DNA from: Micromonospora phaseoli
GTDB lineage: Bacteria; Actinomycetota; Actinomycetes; Mycobacteriales; Micromonosporaceae
Direction: 5' to 3'
NCBI RefSeq assembly: GCF_900109115.1
Contig: NZ_FNYV01000012.1
Span: 124,001 to 188,000 of the forward strand
Length of the DNA: 64,000 bases
The notes under the pieces are model-generated. The model did no database searches and was not told the DNA's origin. It was given only the letters and a program-made list of their open reading frames with translations. Below are positions 8,572 to 17,402 of this stretch, piece by piece. Each line of letters opens with the position of its first letter. Positions within the stretch are counted from its first letter, which is position 1. Both the position numbers and the translations under genes were made by a program.

Positions 8572-8908
8572 CGACGACCAGCAGACCTACCGGGAGTTCA
8601 CCGAGGCGGTGAACATGCGTCCCGGTGAACTCTCCGCCTGGCTGGACACCGAACAGTCCAAACAGGTCGGCTGGCACAAGGGTGGCCGTTCCGGCGGTGG
8701 CGAGTCGGTCGGGCACGAATCCGGTCGGCGGATCATCGACCTGCTGCGGCGTAAGCGCGACCAGCTCACCGCGGCCGACTACAAGCACATGCGCAAAGTC
8801 GTCGGCTACGTGCACCGACACATGGCCCAGCGCCCCTCCGGCGACGTACGCGACACGAAGTGGCGCTGGTCCCTGATGAACTGGGGTCACGACCCGCTCA
8901 AGAGCTGA
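8558..8908 (+). CDS. DUF3140 small protein
   Basis: This 116-residue, highly charged protein starts MSHGDDDQQTYREFTEAVNMRPGELSAWL and matches the DUF3140 pattern. It has a LDTEQSKQVGW segment, GHESGRRIIDLL and a C-terminal RDTKWRWSLMNWGHDPLK. It looks helical and possibly nucleic-acid binding, but no function is established. Translational coupling to DUF2945 (14-base overlap) suggests a joint role. It converges on polA with only 5 bases between the stop codons. Confidence 0.8.
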   Translation: MSHGDDDQQTYREFTEAVNMRPGELSAWLDTEQSKQVGWHKGGRSGGGESVGHESGRRIIDLLRRKRDQLTAADYKHMRKVVGYVHRHMAQRPSGDVRDTKWRWSLMNWGHDPLKS

Positions 8909-8913
8909 CCCGA

Positions 8914-11613
8914 TCAGTGGTCGGCGCTGTTCCAGTCACGGCCCTCGCCGACCGACACCTCCAGCGGCACCGACAGCGGATAGGCCCCGCCCATCTCGCG
9001 TCGCACCAGCTCCTCCAGTGCCGCCCGCTCCCCCGGCGCCACCTCGAAGACCAGTTCGTCGTGCACCTGGAGCAGCATCCGGGAGCCCAGCCCGGCGTCG
9101 CGCAGCGCGGTGTCGACGTGCAGCATGGCGACCTTGATGATGTCCGCCGCGGAGCCCTGGATCGGGGCGTTGAGCGCCATCCGCTCGGCCATCTCGCGCC
9201 GCTGCCGGTTGTCGCTGACCAGGTCGGGCAGGTAGCGCCGGCGGCCGAGGATGGTGGAGGTGTAGCCGTCCTGGCGGGCTCGGGCGACCACCTCCTGAAG
9301 GTAGTCACGGACGCCACCGAAGCCGGCGAAGTAGTCCTCCATCAGCCCGCGTGCCTCCTCCGCGCTGATGCCGAGCTGCTGGGACAGGCCGAAGGCGCTC
9401 AGCCCGTACGCCAGGCCGTAGTTCATCGCCTTGATCTTGCGCCGCTGGTCCGGGCTGACCTCGGCAACCGGCACCTCGAACACGGACGAGGCGGTCACGG
9501 CGTGGAAGTCGGCGCCGGAGTTGAACGCCTGGATCAACGCGTCGTCCGCCGAGAGGTGCGCCATGATCCGCATCTCGATCTGGCTGTAGTCGGCGGTGAG
9601 CAGGCACTCATACCCCTGCCCCACCACGAAGGCGCGGCGGATCCGCCGCCCCTCCTCGGTGCGGATGGGGATGTTCTGCAGGTTGGGTTCGGTGGAGGAG
9701 AGCCTGCCGGTGGCGGCCACCGTCTGGTTGAAGGTGGTGTGGATGCGCCCGTCATCGGAGACCGACTTGAGCAGGCCGTCCACCGTCGACTTGAGCTTGG
9801 CCACGTCGCGGTGCCGCAGCAGGTGGGCCAGCACCGGATGCGGGTTCTGGGCGTGGAGCCACTGCAACGCGTCGGCGTCGGTGGTGTAGCCCGTCTTGAT
9901 CCGCTTGGTCTTGGGCAGGTTCAGCTCGCCGAAGAGGATCTCCTGCAACTGCTTGGGCGAGCCGAGGTTGAACTCCCGCCCGACCGCCTCGTACGCGCCC
10001 TGCGCGGCGGCCTTCACCTCGGCGGCGAAGTGCGCCTCCAACTCGGACAGGTAGTCGGTGTCGGCGGCGATGCCGGTGCGTTCGAGCTGTGCCAGGACCC
10101 GCATCAACGGCAGCTCCACCCCGGCCATCAGCCGGGCGGACTGCTCCCCGTCGCGGGACAGCTCCGCGTCGATCGCGTCGGCCAGATCGAGCGTCGCCCG
10201 GGCGCGCAGCATGAGGTTCTGCTCGGCCTCGCCGTCACCGCCGAGCCCCTCCAGGGTCAGCTGGCCGGTCTCCGGGGCGTCGATCCGCAATTCCCGGTGC
10301 AGGTAGCGCAGGGCCAGGTCGGTCAGGTCGTAGGAACGCTGGTCGGGGCGGGCGAGGTAGGCCGCGATCTGGGTGTCCCGGGCGATGCCCGCCAGGGACC
10401 AGCCGTGCGCGGCGAAGGCGAGCAGCGCGGGCTTGCTGTCGTGCAGCACCTTGGGTCGGTCCTCGTCGGCCAGCCAACCGGCGAGGGCCGTCTCGTCGGC
10501 GGCGCCCAGCCCGGCCGGATCGAACCAGGCGGCCCGACCGTCGGCGGTGGCCAGGGCCATCCCGGTGACGCTCGCGGTGTGCCGTCGGTTCGGACCGGTG
10601 TCGAGCTTGACCGCGACGCCGACCGGTACCCCGACCGGCGCGTGCGTCGCCAGCCAGTCGACCAGCCCGCCCGGCGCCGCGATCACCTCACCGGCCAGGT
10701 CGAAGCCCGCCTCGGCCTCCGGCTCGACCGCGTCCAGGTACTGGTAGAGCCGGTCACGCAGGATGCGGAACTGGAGGGTGTCGAAGACCTGGTGCACCGC
10801 CTCGCGGTCCCACCCCTGCCACCGGGCGTCCTCGGGGCGGATCGACAGCTCCAGGTCGGCGACCAGGCGATTGATCTCGTAGTTGCGGATCACGTCGGCG
10901 AGCCGCTCGCGCAGGCTGTCGCCGGCCTTGCCCTTGATCTCGTCGGCGCGGGCGATGACACCCTCCACCCCGCCGTACGTGTTGATCCATTTGGCTGCGG
11001 TCTTCGGGCCGACACCGGGGATGCCGGGCAGGTTGTCGCTGCTCTCACCGACCAGCGCGGCCAGGTCGCGGTAGCGACCGGGGCCGACGCCGTACTTCGC
11101 CTCCACCGCGGCCGGGTCCATCCGGGCCAGGTCGGAGACGCCCTTGCGCGGGTAGAGCACGGTGATCTGCTCGTCGACCAACTGGAAGGCGTCCCGGTCG
11201 CCGGTGGAGATCAGCACCGACATGCCCTGGTCACGGGCCTGACAGGCGAGGGTGGCGATGAGGTCGTCGGCCTCGAAGCCCGCCATCTCCACCACCGGGA
11301 TCCGCAGCGCCGCCAGCACCTCCTTGACCAGGCTGACCTGGCCCTTGAAGTCGGCCGGGGTCTCGCTGCGGCCGGCCTTGTACTCCGCGTACTTCTCGGT
11401 GCGGAAGGAGCGGCGCGAGACGTCGAAGGCGACGACGATGTGGGTCGGTTGCTCGTCGCGCAGCACGTTGATCAACATCGAGGTGAAGCCGTAGACCGCG
11501 TTGGTCGGCTGCCCGGTCGAGGTGGAGAAGTTTTCCACCGGCAGGGCGAAGAACGCCCGGTAGGCCAGGGAGTGTCCGTCGACGAGGAGCAGGCGCGGGG
11601 TCGTAGCTGTCAC
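8914..11613 (-). CDS. polA: DNA polymerase I
   Basis: The enzyme fills gaps and removes RNA primers during lagging-strand synthesis and repair. The GTG at 11611-11613 gives 899 residues beginning VTATTPRLLLVDGHSLAYRAFF. The N-terminal third is the 5'-3' exonuclease domain (VVAFDVSRRSFRTEKYAEYK, GFEADDLIATLA). The middle is a degenerate 3'-5' exonuclease-like domain. The polymerase domain has motif A ADYSQIEMR (about residue 674), motif B RRKIKAMNYGLAYG (about 724) and motif C VHDELVFEV (about 850). The frame is open further upstream to 11802, but homology and length favour 11613. Confidence 0.97.
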   Translation of the reverse strand: MTATTPRLLLVDGHSLAYRAFFALPVENFSTSTGQPTNAVYGFTSMLINVLRDEQPTHIVVAFDVSRRSFRTEKYAEYKAGRSETPADFKGQVSLVKEVLAALRIPVVEMAGFEADDLIATLACQARDQGMSVLISTGDRDAFQLVDEQITVLYPRKGVSDLARMDPAAVEAKYGVGPGRYRDLAALVGESSDNLPGIPGVGPKTAAKWINTYGGVEGVIARADEIKGKAGDSLRERLADVIRNYEINRLVADLELSIRPEDARWQGWDREAVHQVFDTLQFRILRDRLYQYLDAVEPEAEAGFDLAGEVIAAPGGLVDWLATHAPVGVPVGVAVKLDTGPNRRHTASVTGMALATADGRAAWFDPAGLGAADETALAGWLADEDRPKVLHDSKPALLAFAAHGWSLAGIARDTQIAAYLARPDQRSYDLTDLALRYLHRELRIDAPETGQLTLEGLGGDGEAEQNLMLRARATLDLADAIDAELSRDGEQSARLMAGVELPLMRVLAQLERTGIAADTDYLSELEAHFAAEVKAAAQGAYEAVGREFNLGSPKQLQEILFGELNLPKTKRIKTGYTTDADALQWLHAQNPHPVLAHLLRHRDVAKLKSTVDGLLKSVSDDGRIHTTFNQTVAATGRLSSTEPNLQNIPIRTEEGRRIRRAFVVGQGYECLLTADYSQIEMRIMAHLSADDALIQAFNSGADFHAVTASSVFEVPVAEVSPDQRRKIKAMNYGLAYGLSAFGLSQQLGISAEEARGLMEDYFAGFGGVRDYLQEVVARARQDGYTSTILGRRRYLPDLVSDNRQRREMAERMALNAPIQGSAADIIKVAMLHVDTALRDAGLGSRMLLQVHDELVFEVAPGERAALEELVRREMGGAYPLSVPLEVSVGEGRDWNSADH

Positions 11614-11730
11614 GGCTGCGACTCTAGTCCTTGCCCCCGACAGGGCCACACCTCCGCCGCCCCCACGAAGCGTCGCGTTCCGATTACAGTATCGACCATC
11701 GTCTCGATGCTCAGCAGAGAGGACACGGGG

Positions 11731-11975
11731 ATGCTCAGCACACGCACGCGAAACAGGTGGATTGCCCGGCTGGCCGTACCGGCCCTGGTGGCGGCGGGGC
11801 ACTCGCTGCGGCGGCCGGTCCGGCGCAGGCCGGACAGTGGGTCAACGGTGGCGTCTACCAGTACCAGTCCACCTGCCGGTCCGTCGGGGACTCGCGGGTG
11901 GCCAGCGGGACCTACGAGACCTACTACTGCCAGTCACAGAGCCCTGGTTGGCTGCTGCGCGGCTACGTGAACTGA
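11731..11975 (+). pseudogene. Small secreted protein, frameshifted in the signal peptide
   Basis: A well-placed ribosome site (GAGAGGA, 7-8 bases upstream) precedes ATG 11731, which encodes MLSTRTRNRWIARLAVPALVAAG. The reading then leaves the expected path. The following frame reads ALAAAAGPAQA and then a mature part GQWVNGGVYQYQSTCRSVG and so on, ending at 11975. One extra G in the GGGG run near 11798 would join both into an exported protein of about 81 residues with two cysteines. Either the gene is broken or the base is missing from the assembly. The function is unknown. Confidence 0.6.
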
Positions 11976-11989
11976 CCCGGCACGGCGTC

Positions 11990-12020
11990 GGCCGCGGTCC
12001 CGCCAGGCGGGACCGCGGCC
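11990..12020. terminator. Perfect 15-bp hairpin between convergent genes
   Basis: GGCCGCGGTCCCGCC (11990-12004) is followed, after one A, by its exact reverse complement (12006-12020). It lies between the small secreted gene and the end of livF, so it can stop transcription from both sides. Confidence 0.8.
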
Positions 12021-12044
12021 GGCACGTGACTCGGCGAGAGGCGG

Positions 12045-12755
12045 TCAGGCCACGCCCAGGTACGCCTCCTTGATCGACGGGTCGTGCAGGAGTTCCTCGC
12101 CGGTGCCCTCCTTGACGATCCGCCCGGTCTCCAGGACGTAGGCACGGTGGGCGCGGGAGAGCGCCTGCTGCGCGTTCTGCTCCACCAACAGCACGGTGGT
12201 GCCCTGCTGGTTGATCTCCACGATGATGTCGAAGATCTGCTGGATGATCATCGGGGCCAGGCCCATCGACGGCTCGTCCAGCAGCAGCAGCTTCGGCCGG
12301 CTCATCAGCGCCCGGCCGACGGCGAGCATCTGCTGCTCACCACCGGAGAGCGTGCCACCGGCCTGCTTGCGTCGCTCGCGCAGCCGGGGGAACAGCTCCA
12401 GCACCTTCTCCAGGTCGGCGGCGATGCCGGCGTGGTCGCGCCGGGTGTACGCCCCCATGTCCAGGTTCTCCAGGACAGTCATGCCGGGGAAGATCTGCCG
12501 GCCCTCGGGGGACTGGCACAGGCCCCGGACCACCCGCAGGTCGGCGCGGAGCTTGCTGATGTCCTCACCGTTGAAGGTGATCCGGCCGCCGGAGAGCGCC
12601 CGGATGCCGGAGATCGCCCGCATGGTGGTGGTCTTGCCGGCGCCGTTGGCGCCGATCAGTGCCACCACCTCCCCCTCGTTGACGGTGAGGCTGATGCCGT
12701 GCAGCGCCTCGATCCGGCCGTACGAGACGCTGACGTTGTCCAACTCAAGCAGCAT
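12045..12755 (-). CDS. livF: Branched-chain amino acid ABC transporter ATPase LivF
   Basis: This is one of two ATPase subunits that power uptake of branched-chain amino acids at the cytosolic face of the LivHM channel. The 236 residues include Walker A GANGAGKTT, the LivF-type segment GRQIFPGMTVLENLDMGAY, signature LSGGEQQML and Walker B LLLLDEPSMGLAP. The C-terminal KEGTGEELLHDPSIKEAYLGV is typical of LivF. It is the last gene of the liv operon, overlaps livG by 11 bases and ends before a bidirectional hairpin. Confidence 0.94.
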   Translation of the reverse strand: MLLELDNVSVSYGRIEALHGISLTVNEGEVVALIGANGAGKTTTMRAISGIRALSGGRITFNGEDISKLRADLRVVRGLCQSPEGRQIFPGMTVLENLDMGAYTRRDHAGIAADLEKVLELFPRLRERRKQAGGTLSGGEQQMLAVGRALMSRPKLLLLDEPSMGLAPMIIQQIFDIIVEINQQGTTVLLVEQNAQQALSRAHRAYVLETGRIVKEGTGEELLHDPSIKEAYLGVA

Positions 12756-13683
12756 CGGCGGGCTCCCCCAGGTAAGCCGCGATCACCCGCGGGTCTCGAC
12801 TGACCTCCTCCGGCCGGCCGTCGGCGATCTTGCTGCCGAACTCCAGCACCACGATCCGGTCGGTGACACCCATCACCAGCCGCATGTCGTGCTCGATCAG
12901 CAGCACGGTCACGCCCCGGTCGCGGATCCGGCGGATCAGCCCAAGCAGATCCTCCTTCTCGGCCGGGTTGAACCCGGCCGCCGGCTCGTCCAGGCAGAGC
13001 AGCTTCGGCTCGGTGCCGAGCGCCCGGGCGATCTCCAGCCGACGCTGGTAGCCGTACGGGAGGTTGCGCGCCTCGTCGTTGGCCCGGTCGGCGATGCCGA
13101 CGAACCGCAGCAGCTCCATCGCCTTGTCCTCGGCCGCCCGCTCCTCCAGGATGTGCCGGGACAGACCGAAGGTCTTGGCCATGCTGCGACGCAGCTGCTG
13201 CCAGGTGCGCAGGATGCCGCCGGAGGCCGTCACCTCCGGCAACTCCTCCGGCTTGGGCCGCACCCGGTACAGCCGGAACAGCGCGCCGGGGACGCTCGTC
13301 TTGTGCCGGGAGTCCGTCCCGACCATGACGTTCTCCAGCGCCGACATCTCCGGGAACAGCCGGATGTTCTGGAACGTCCGGGAGATGCCCAGCCGGCTGA
13401 TCTGGTGCGGCTTGCGGCCGGTGACCCGCTCGCCGCGGAACCGGACCGCACCCGACGTCGGCTTGTAGACCCCCGTCATCACGTTGAAGCAGGTGGTCTT
13501 GCCCGCCCCGTTGGGCCCGATCAGGCCGAGGATCTCGCCTTCCTGGATGTCGAAGCTGATCCCGTTGAGCGCGACCACGCCGCCGAACCGGAGCAGAACG
13601 TTGTCGATCTCGAGCAGCGCCTTGCGCGGTCCCGGCTGGGCCGGGATCTTCGGCGCCGCCGGGGTGGTGTTCTCGTCAGACAT
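12745..13683 (-). CDS. livG: Branched-chain amino acid ABC transporter ATPase LivG
   Basis: This is the second ATPase of the Liv importer. The ATG at 13681-13683 gives 312 residues starting MSDENTTPAAPKIPAQPG, and overlaps the livM stop by 8 bases. Walker A is GPNGAGKTTCFNVMTG. The LivG hallmark RTFQNIRLFPEMSALENVMVG, the helical insert typical of LivG, and Walker B LLCLDEPAAGFNP are present. The ABC signature LPYGYQRRLEIARAL is the usual LivG variant of LSGGQ. A 10-residue upstream extension is open but lacks support. Confidence 0.94.
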   Translation of the reverse strand: MSDENTTPAAPKIPAQPGPRKALLEIDNVLLRFGGVVALNGISFDIQEGEILGLIGPNGAGKTTCFNVMTGVYKPTSGAVRFRGERVTGRKPHQISRLGISRTFQNIRLFPEMSALENVMVGTDSRHKTSVPGALFRLYRVRPKPEELPEVTASGGILRTWQQLRRSMAKTFGLSRHILEERAAEDKAMELLRFVGIADRANDEARNLPYGYQRRLEIARALGTEPKLLCLDEPAAGFNPAEKEDLLGLIRRIRDRGVTVLLIEHDMRLVMGVTDRIVVLEFGSKIADGRPEEVSRDPRVIAAYLGEPADAA

Positions 13684-14833
13684 GAGCGGGCGCCTCCTCT
13701 GCCTCCGCCGCACGGTCCTTCAGCTCGCGGGCCCGCCGCCGGCTGGGGATCAGGCCCTGCGGTCGCAGGATCATCACCAGCACCATGGCCAGACCGAAGG
13801 CGAGCCAACGGTAGTCGGCAATCTCCCGGAACCGCTCCGGCAGGTACGCCAGCAGCACCGCGCCGACCGACACGCCGACCATGTTGCCCGACCCACCGAC
13901 CACGACCATCGCCACGAAGAGGATGGAGAGGTTGACGTTGAACTGGGTCGGATCGATGAAGGCGTACCGGCTCGCGAACAGGAAGCCCGCGAAGCCGCCG
14001 AGCGCCGCGCCGATGGCGAAGGCCCAGAGCTTGAACTTGAACGGGTATACACCCATCACCGCCGCGGCGTCCTCGTCCTCCCGGATCGCCAGCCAGGATC
14101 GACCGACCCGGCTGTGCTCCAGCCGGCGCACCGCGAAGACCATGATCAGCACGACGGTGATCGCCAACCAGTACCACGGCTTGACGTCGATCAGGCCGAA
14201 GACCTGGTTGTCCGGCGAGGGCGGGCCCTCCGGGCCGGGAATCGCCGCGATGCCCTGCGGACCCCGGGTGACACCCTCCGCGTTGCGGGCCACGATCCGG
14301 ATGATCTCGCCGAAGCCGAGCGTCACGATGGCCAGGTAGTCACCGCGCAGCCGCAGCGTCGGCCAGCCCAGGATCACCCCGGAGATCAGCGCCAGCACCA
14401 GCGCGATGAAGGCGCAGACGGCCCAGGTCACCGCCCAGGTGGCCGGCAGGTCGAACTCCGCCTGGAACCACTTCACCACCGGCGAGTTCACCGAGCCGAA
14501 CAGCGCCACCGCGTACGCCCCGATGGCGAAGAAGCCGATGTAGCCGAGGTCGAGCAGGCCGGCCAGGCCGATCACCACGTTGAGGCCGATCGCCACCAGC
14601 ACGTAGACCGCGCAGGTGAACAGCACGCCGGCCCAGTTGCTGCCGCCCGAGATCGAGTCGGTACGCAGCCAGGTCAGGCCCGGGATGCCGAGCAGCGGCA
14701 GGTAGTAGAGGAAGACCACGAAAGCGACGAAGCCCAGCCCTCGCTGCCACTTCGGCAACGCCCGCCAGCGGTCGGCGACCGAGTGCAGGGCGTTGACCCT
14801 GCTGCGGTCCAGGTCTCGGATCTTGTCGATCAT
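13676..14833 (-). CDS. livM: Branched-chain amino acid ABC transporter permease LivM
   Basis: This is one of the two membrane subunits of the Liv importer. It has 385 residues with about ten hydrophobic helices. The BPD_transp_2 signature GLAGLLDLGYIGFFAIGAYA lies near residue 95, and the EAA-like cytoplasmic loop DYLAIVTLGFGEIIRI contacts the ATPases. A further conserved stretch is DEDAAAVMGV. The C-terminal cytosolic tail RRRARELKDRAAEAEEAPAHV overlaps the livG start. It overlaps livH by 4 bases, which supports translational coupling. Confidence 0.94.
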   Translation of the reverse strand: MIDKIRDLDRSRVNALHSVADRWRALPKWQRGLGFVAFVVFLYYLPLLGIPGLTWLRTDSISGGSNWAGVLFTCAVYVLVAIGLNVVIGLAGLLDLGYIGFFAIGAYAVALFGSVNSPVVKWFQAEFDLPATWAVTWAVCAFIALVLALISGVILGWPTLRLRGDYLAIVTLGFGEIIRIVARNAEGVTRGPQGIAAIPGPEGPPSPDNQVFGLIDVKPWYWLAITVVLIMVFAVRRLEHSRVGRSWLAIREDEDAAAVMGVYPFKFKLWAFAIGAALGGFAGFLFASRYAFIDPTQFNVNLSILFVAMVVVGGSGNMVGVSVGAVLLAYLPERFREIADYRWLAFGLAMVLVMILRPQGLIPSRRRARELKDRAAEAEEAPAHV

Positions 14834-15813
14834 GCCCGGGCCCTCCCCAACGACTCGCCCAGAATGCCGGTGGGACGGAACATCAGCACCACGACCAGCA
14901 CCACGAAGGCGATGACGTCCTCCCAGTTGGACGCGAAGAGGGTGGCGCCGTAGACCTCGACGATGCCGAGGAACAGCCCGCCCAGCAACGCGCCGCGCAG
15001 GTTACCGATGCCACCGAGCACCGCCGCGGTGAACGCCTTGAGGCCGAGCACGAAGCCGATGCTGCTCTGCGTGAAGCCGAAACGCATGCTCCACAACAGC
15101 GCCGCCGCGCCGGCCATGATGCCGCCCAGCACGAAGATCAGCATGATCACGCGCTCCTGGTTGACGCCCATCAGCGCCGCCGTCTCCGGGTTCTGCGCCA
15201 CCGCCCGCACGCCCCGGCCGTAGCGGGTGCGATTGATGAACCAGTCCAGCAGCGCCATCATCGCCACGGCGGCCACGAAGACGATCAGCTGGATATTGGT
15301 GATCGACGTGCCGAGGACCGTGAAGAGCGTCTTCTGCTCGATGATCGTCGGCATGCCGAGAATGATCCGGGCCCGGCCGAACATCGAGGGCACCGCCTCA
15401 CCCAGCAGCTTCGGCAGCACCAGGCCGAAGATCTCCACCAGCACCAGCGACAGACCGATCGCGGTGATCAGGAAGATCAGCGGGGGCGCGTTCTTGCGCC
15501 GCAGCGGCCGGTAGGCGATCCGTTCGAGCGCGAGCGCGGTGCCGCCGGAGGCGACCGCCGCGACTATCAGGCCGAGTACCAGGAACAGAATCGCCTGGCC
15601 GATCGGCGGGTTGTTCTCCACCCCGAAGGCGGTCCACAGGCCGAGCACCGCGAAGGTGCCGACCATGAAGACCTCGGAGTGCGCGAAGTTGATCAGACGC
15701 AGGACGCCGTACACCAGGGTGTAGCCGAGGGCGATCAGGGCATAGATCGCACCCTTGGACAACCCGTCGACGGTGTGCTGGCCGATGTGGCCGAAGAGGT
15801 CGTCGAAATTCAC
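14830..15813 (-). CDS. livH: Branched-chain amino acid ABC transporter permease LivH
   Basis: This is the other membrane subunit of the Liv importer, 327 residues with about eight helices. It contains GAIYALIALGYTLVYGVLRL, INFAHSEVFMVG and the cytoplasmic loop AQNPETAALMGVNQERVI. A frame with ATG at 15828 exists, but the ribosome site AAGGAG lies inside it, 5 bases ahead of GTG 15811-15813. GTG is therefore the better start (VNFDDLFGHIGQHTVDGLSKG). A hairpin lies between this gene and livK. Confidence 0.92.
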   Translation of the reverse strand: MNFDDLFGHIGQHTVDGLSKGAIYALIALGYTLVYGVLRLINFAHSEVFMVGTFAVLGLWTAFGVENNPPIGQAILFLVLGLIVAAVASGGTALALERIAYRPLRRKNAPPLIFLITAIGLSLVLVEIFGLVLPKLLGEAVPSMFGRARIILGMPTIIEQKTLFTVLGTSITNIQLIVFVAAVAMMALLDWFINRTRYGRGVRAVAQNPETAALMGVNQERVIMLIFVLGGIMAGAAALLWSMRFGFTQSSIGFVLGLKAFTAAVLGGIGNLRGALLGGLFLGIVEVYGATLFASNWEDVIAFVVLVVVLMFRPTGILGESLGRARA

Positions 15814-15818
15814 CAGGT

Positions 15819-15824
15819 CTCCTT
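15819..15824 (-). promoter_or_regulatory. Ribosome binding site that sets the livH start
   Basis: AAGGAG on the reverse strand stands 5 bases upstream of GTG 15813. It lies inside the five extra codons that an ATG start at 15828 would add. Confidence 0.65.
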
Positions 15825-15833
15825 GCATGGAGC

Positions 15834-15867
15834 GCGGCCGGGGCTATGAACCACAAACCCCGGCCGC
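15834..15867 (-). terminator. Intra-operon hairpin between livK and livH
   Basis: GCGGCCGGGG (15834-15843) and CCCCGGCCGC (15858-15867) form a perfect 10-bp stem with a 14-base loop. It lies 15 bases after the livK stop and just upstream of the livH ribosome site. In binding-protein transporters such a stem usually causes partial termination or protects the upstream mRNA, so that the binding protein is made in excess. That role is inferred here. Confidence 0.6.
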
Positions 15868-15882
15868 ACTCGGTGCCGATCG

Positions 15883-17034
15883 TCAGCTGAGCTTGAGCTC
15901 CTGCAGCGGCTCGAACGCCGTGCCCTTGATCTCGTAGGACCAGATGACGACCCGCGACGGGTCCACGTCGCCGTTCTCGGCGAACTTGATGTACTTCGAG
16001 ACGCCCTGCTTGTCGTACGCCTTCACGTACTCCAGGATCTCGGCGCGGCTCTTCTTGCCGTCCTTGAAGGCATCCACGAAGATCTGCGCGGCGTCGAAGC
16101 CCTCAGCGCCGTACGAACCGGGCGCCTGGCCGTAGGCGGCCTGGTAGTCAGCGGTGAAGGTACCGCCGGCCTTGTCCGCCGGGAGGCAGGGGCAGGTGAT
16201 GATGGAGCCCTCGGCACCGCCGGAGGCACCCGCCGGGAAGGCCGGGTCGTAGAGACCGTCCGGACCGATGAACTTCGCCTGCACACCAGCGGCGCGCATC
16301 TGGCGGACCAGCGGCGCGGCCTCACGGGTGTAGCCGCCGTAGAAGACGAAGTCGGCGTTCGCCGCCTTGATCTTGGAGATCGTCGCCTCGAACTGCGACT
16401 GCCGCTCCTGGATCTTGTCGCTGGCGGCGACCGTGGCACCCAGGTTCTTGGTCAGCTCGGCGGTGATGCCGGCGCCGTAGGCGCTGGCGTCGTCGATCAG
16501 GAACACCCGCGCCGCGTTCTGCGACTTCAGGTAGGTCGCCACGGCACCCGCCTGGGTGCCGTCGTTGCCGACCACCCGGAAGAAGGACTTGTTGCCCTTC
16601 TGGGTGAGGTCGGTCCGGGTCGCCGACGGGGCGACCATCACCAGGCCAGCGGCCTCGTAGACCGGCATGGTGGCGTCCGACTCACCGGAGAAGTGACCAC
16701 CGATGACACCGAGGAACGAGGCGTCGCCCGCGACCTGGTTCGCCACCGGAGTGGCCTGCGCCGGGTCACCCTGGGTGTCGAACTCGACCATCTCGATCTG
16801 GCAGTCGGCGTTCGCGTCGTTGTGCTTCTTGATCGCGAGCTTCGCGCCGTTCAGCGACGGCAGCACCAGACCCGCGTTGTCACCGCTGAACGCACCGAAG
16901 ATAGCGATCTTGCCACCACAGTCCCCGGACGCGGCGTCGTCGCCACTGCTGCCGGTGTCCTGGCACCCCGCTGCGGCGACCAGCACCGCGGCGAGCGCGG
17001 CAGTACCCAGCGCCCTTGAATAGCTTCGCCTCAC
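15883..17034 (-). CDS. livK: Branched-chain amino acid-binding lipoprotein LivK
   Basis: This extracellular receptor captures the amino acid and delivers it to LivHM. The 383-residue precursor has a lipobox LVAAAGC with the acylated Cys at residue 24. A Ser/Asp-rich tether and a type-1 periplasmic-binding fold follow (KIAIFGAFSGDNAGL, VIGGHFSGESDATMPVYEAAG, ARVFLIDDASAYGAGI, FVFYGGYTREAAPLVRQMRA). GTG at 17032-17034 is the start, with AGGAGG upstream. It is the first gene of the livKHMGF operon. The ligand is inferred from family and operon; it could be another hydrophobic amino acid. Confidence 0.93.
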   Translation of the reverse strand: MRRSYSRALGTAALAAVLVAAAGCQDTGSSGDDAASGDCGGKIAIFGAFSGDNAGLVLPSLNGAKLAIKKHNDANADCQIEMVEFDTQGDPAQATPVANQVAGDASFLGVIGGHFSGESDATMPVYEAAGLVMVAPSATRTDLTQKGNKSFFRVVGNDGTQAGAVATYLKSQNAARVFLIDDASAYGAGITAELTKNLGATVAASDKIQERQSQFEATISKIKAANADFVFYGGYTREAAPLVRQMRAAGVQAKFIGPDGLYDPAFPAGASGGAEGSIITCPCLPADKAGGTFTADYQAAYGQAPGSYGAEGFDAAQIFVDAFKDGKKSRAEILEYVKAYDKQGVSKYIKFAENGDVDPSRVVIWSYEIKGTAFEPLQELKLS

Positions 17035-17374
17035 GGCTTCCTGACCTCCTCCAGAAGCAGGTTGGCACCTGGTCCGGCCGGCGGTGGCGAGATGTGGTGC
17101 GCCACCAGCGACCCAGCAAGGACGCCCCCTGCGTTACGGCTCGTGATGGCGGAGCGTACCCACACTCCTACGGTCTCGGAAGGGGCTGGGGCGGGGTCTG
17201 CGAAACCGTTACGAAGACGCCCCCCAACACTGCCAAGCCCGTCACAGGTCAATCCGCTGACCGGTGGTGGAGCGGCTGCCCGTCCGCCAGTCGAGACCCG
17301 GTCGAGCACCGTCACGAGCCTGTCGAGTTGTCCGGATTTCGGCCCCCCGATCGGGCAACGTCACCAACCGAACT
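17035..17374. other. 340-base upstream region of the liv operon
   Basis: This gap must hold the livK promoter. A possible -35 TTGGCA lies in the middle on the reverse strand, but I could not find a convincing -10 partner. Near livK the ribosome site AGGAGG is visible. No small gene is supported. Confidence 0.4.
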
Positions 17375-17391
17375 GGTTACCGAAGGTAACC
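17375..17391 (-). terminator. Short hairpin after the lipoprotein gene
   Basis: GGTTACC-GAA-GGTAACC is a perfect 7-3-7 inverted repeat. On the reverse strand the loop region reads CTTCGG, a stable tetraloop context. It lies 12 bases past the stop codon of the lipoprotein gene, so it is probably that gene's terminator. An operator for the liv operon is a less likely alternative. Confidence 0.5.
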
Positions 17392-17402
17392 GAAAGGCGG
17401 CG

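Noticed and set aside
8860..11730. Very long forward open frame opposite polA
   Set aside because: In high-GC DNA the frame antisense to a real gene is often stop-free. The polymerase motifs on the reverse strand are decisive. Only its last part, from 11731, is a real start.
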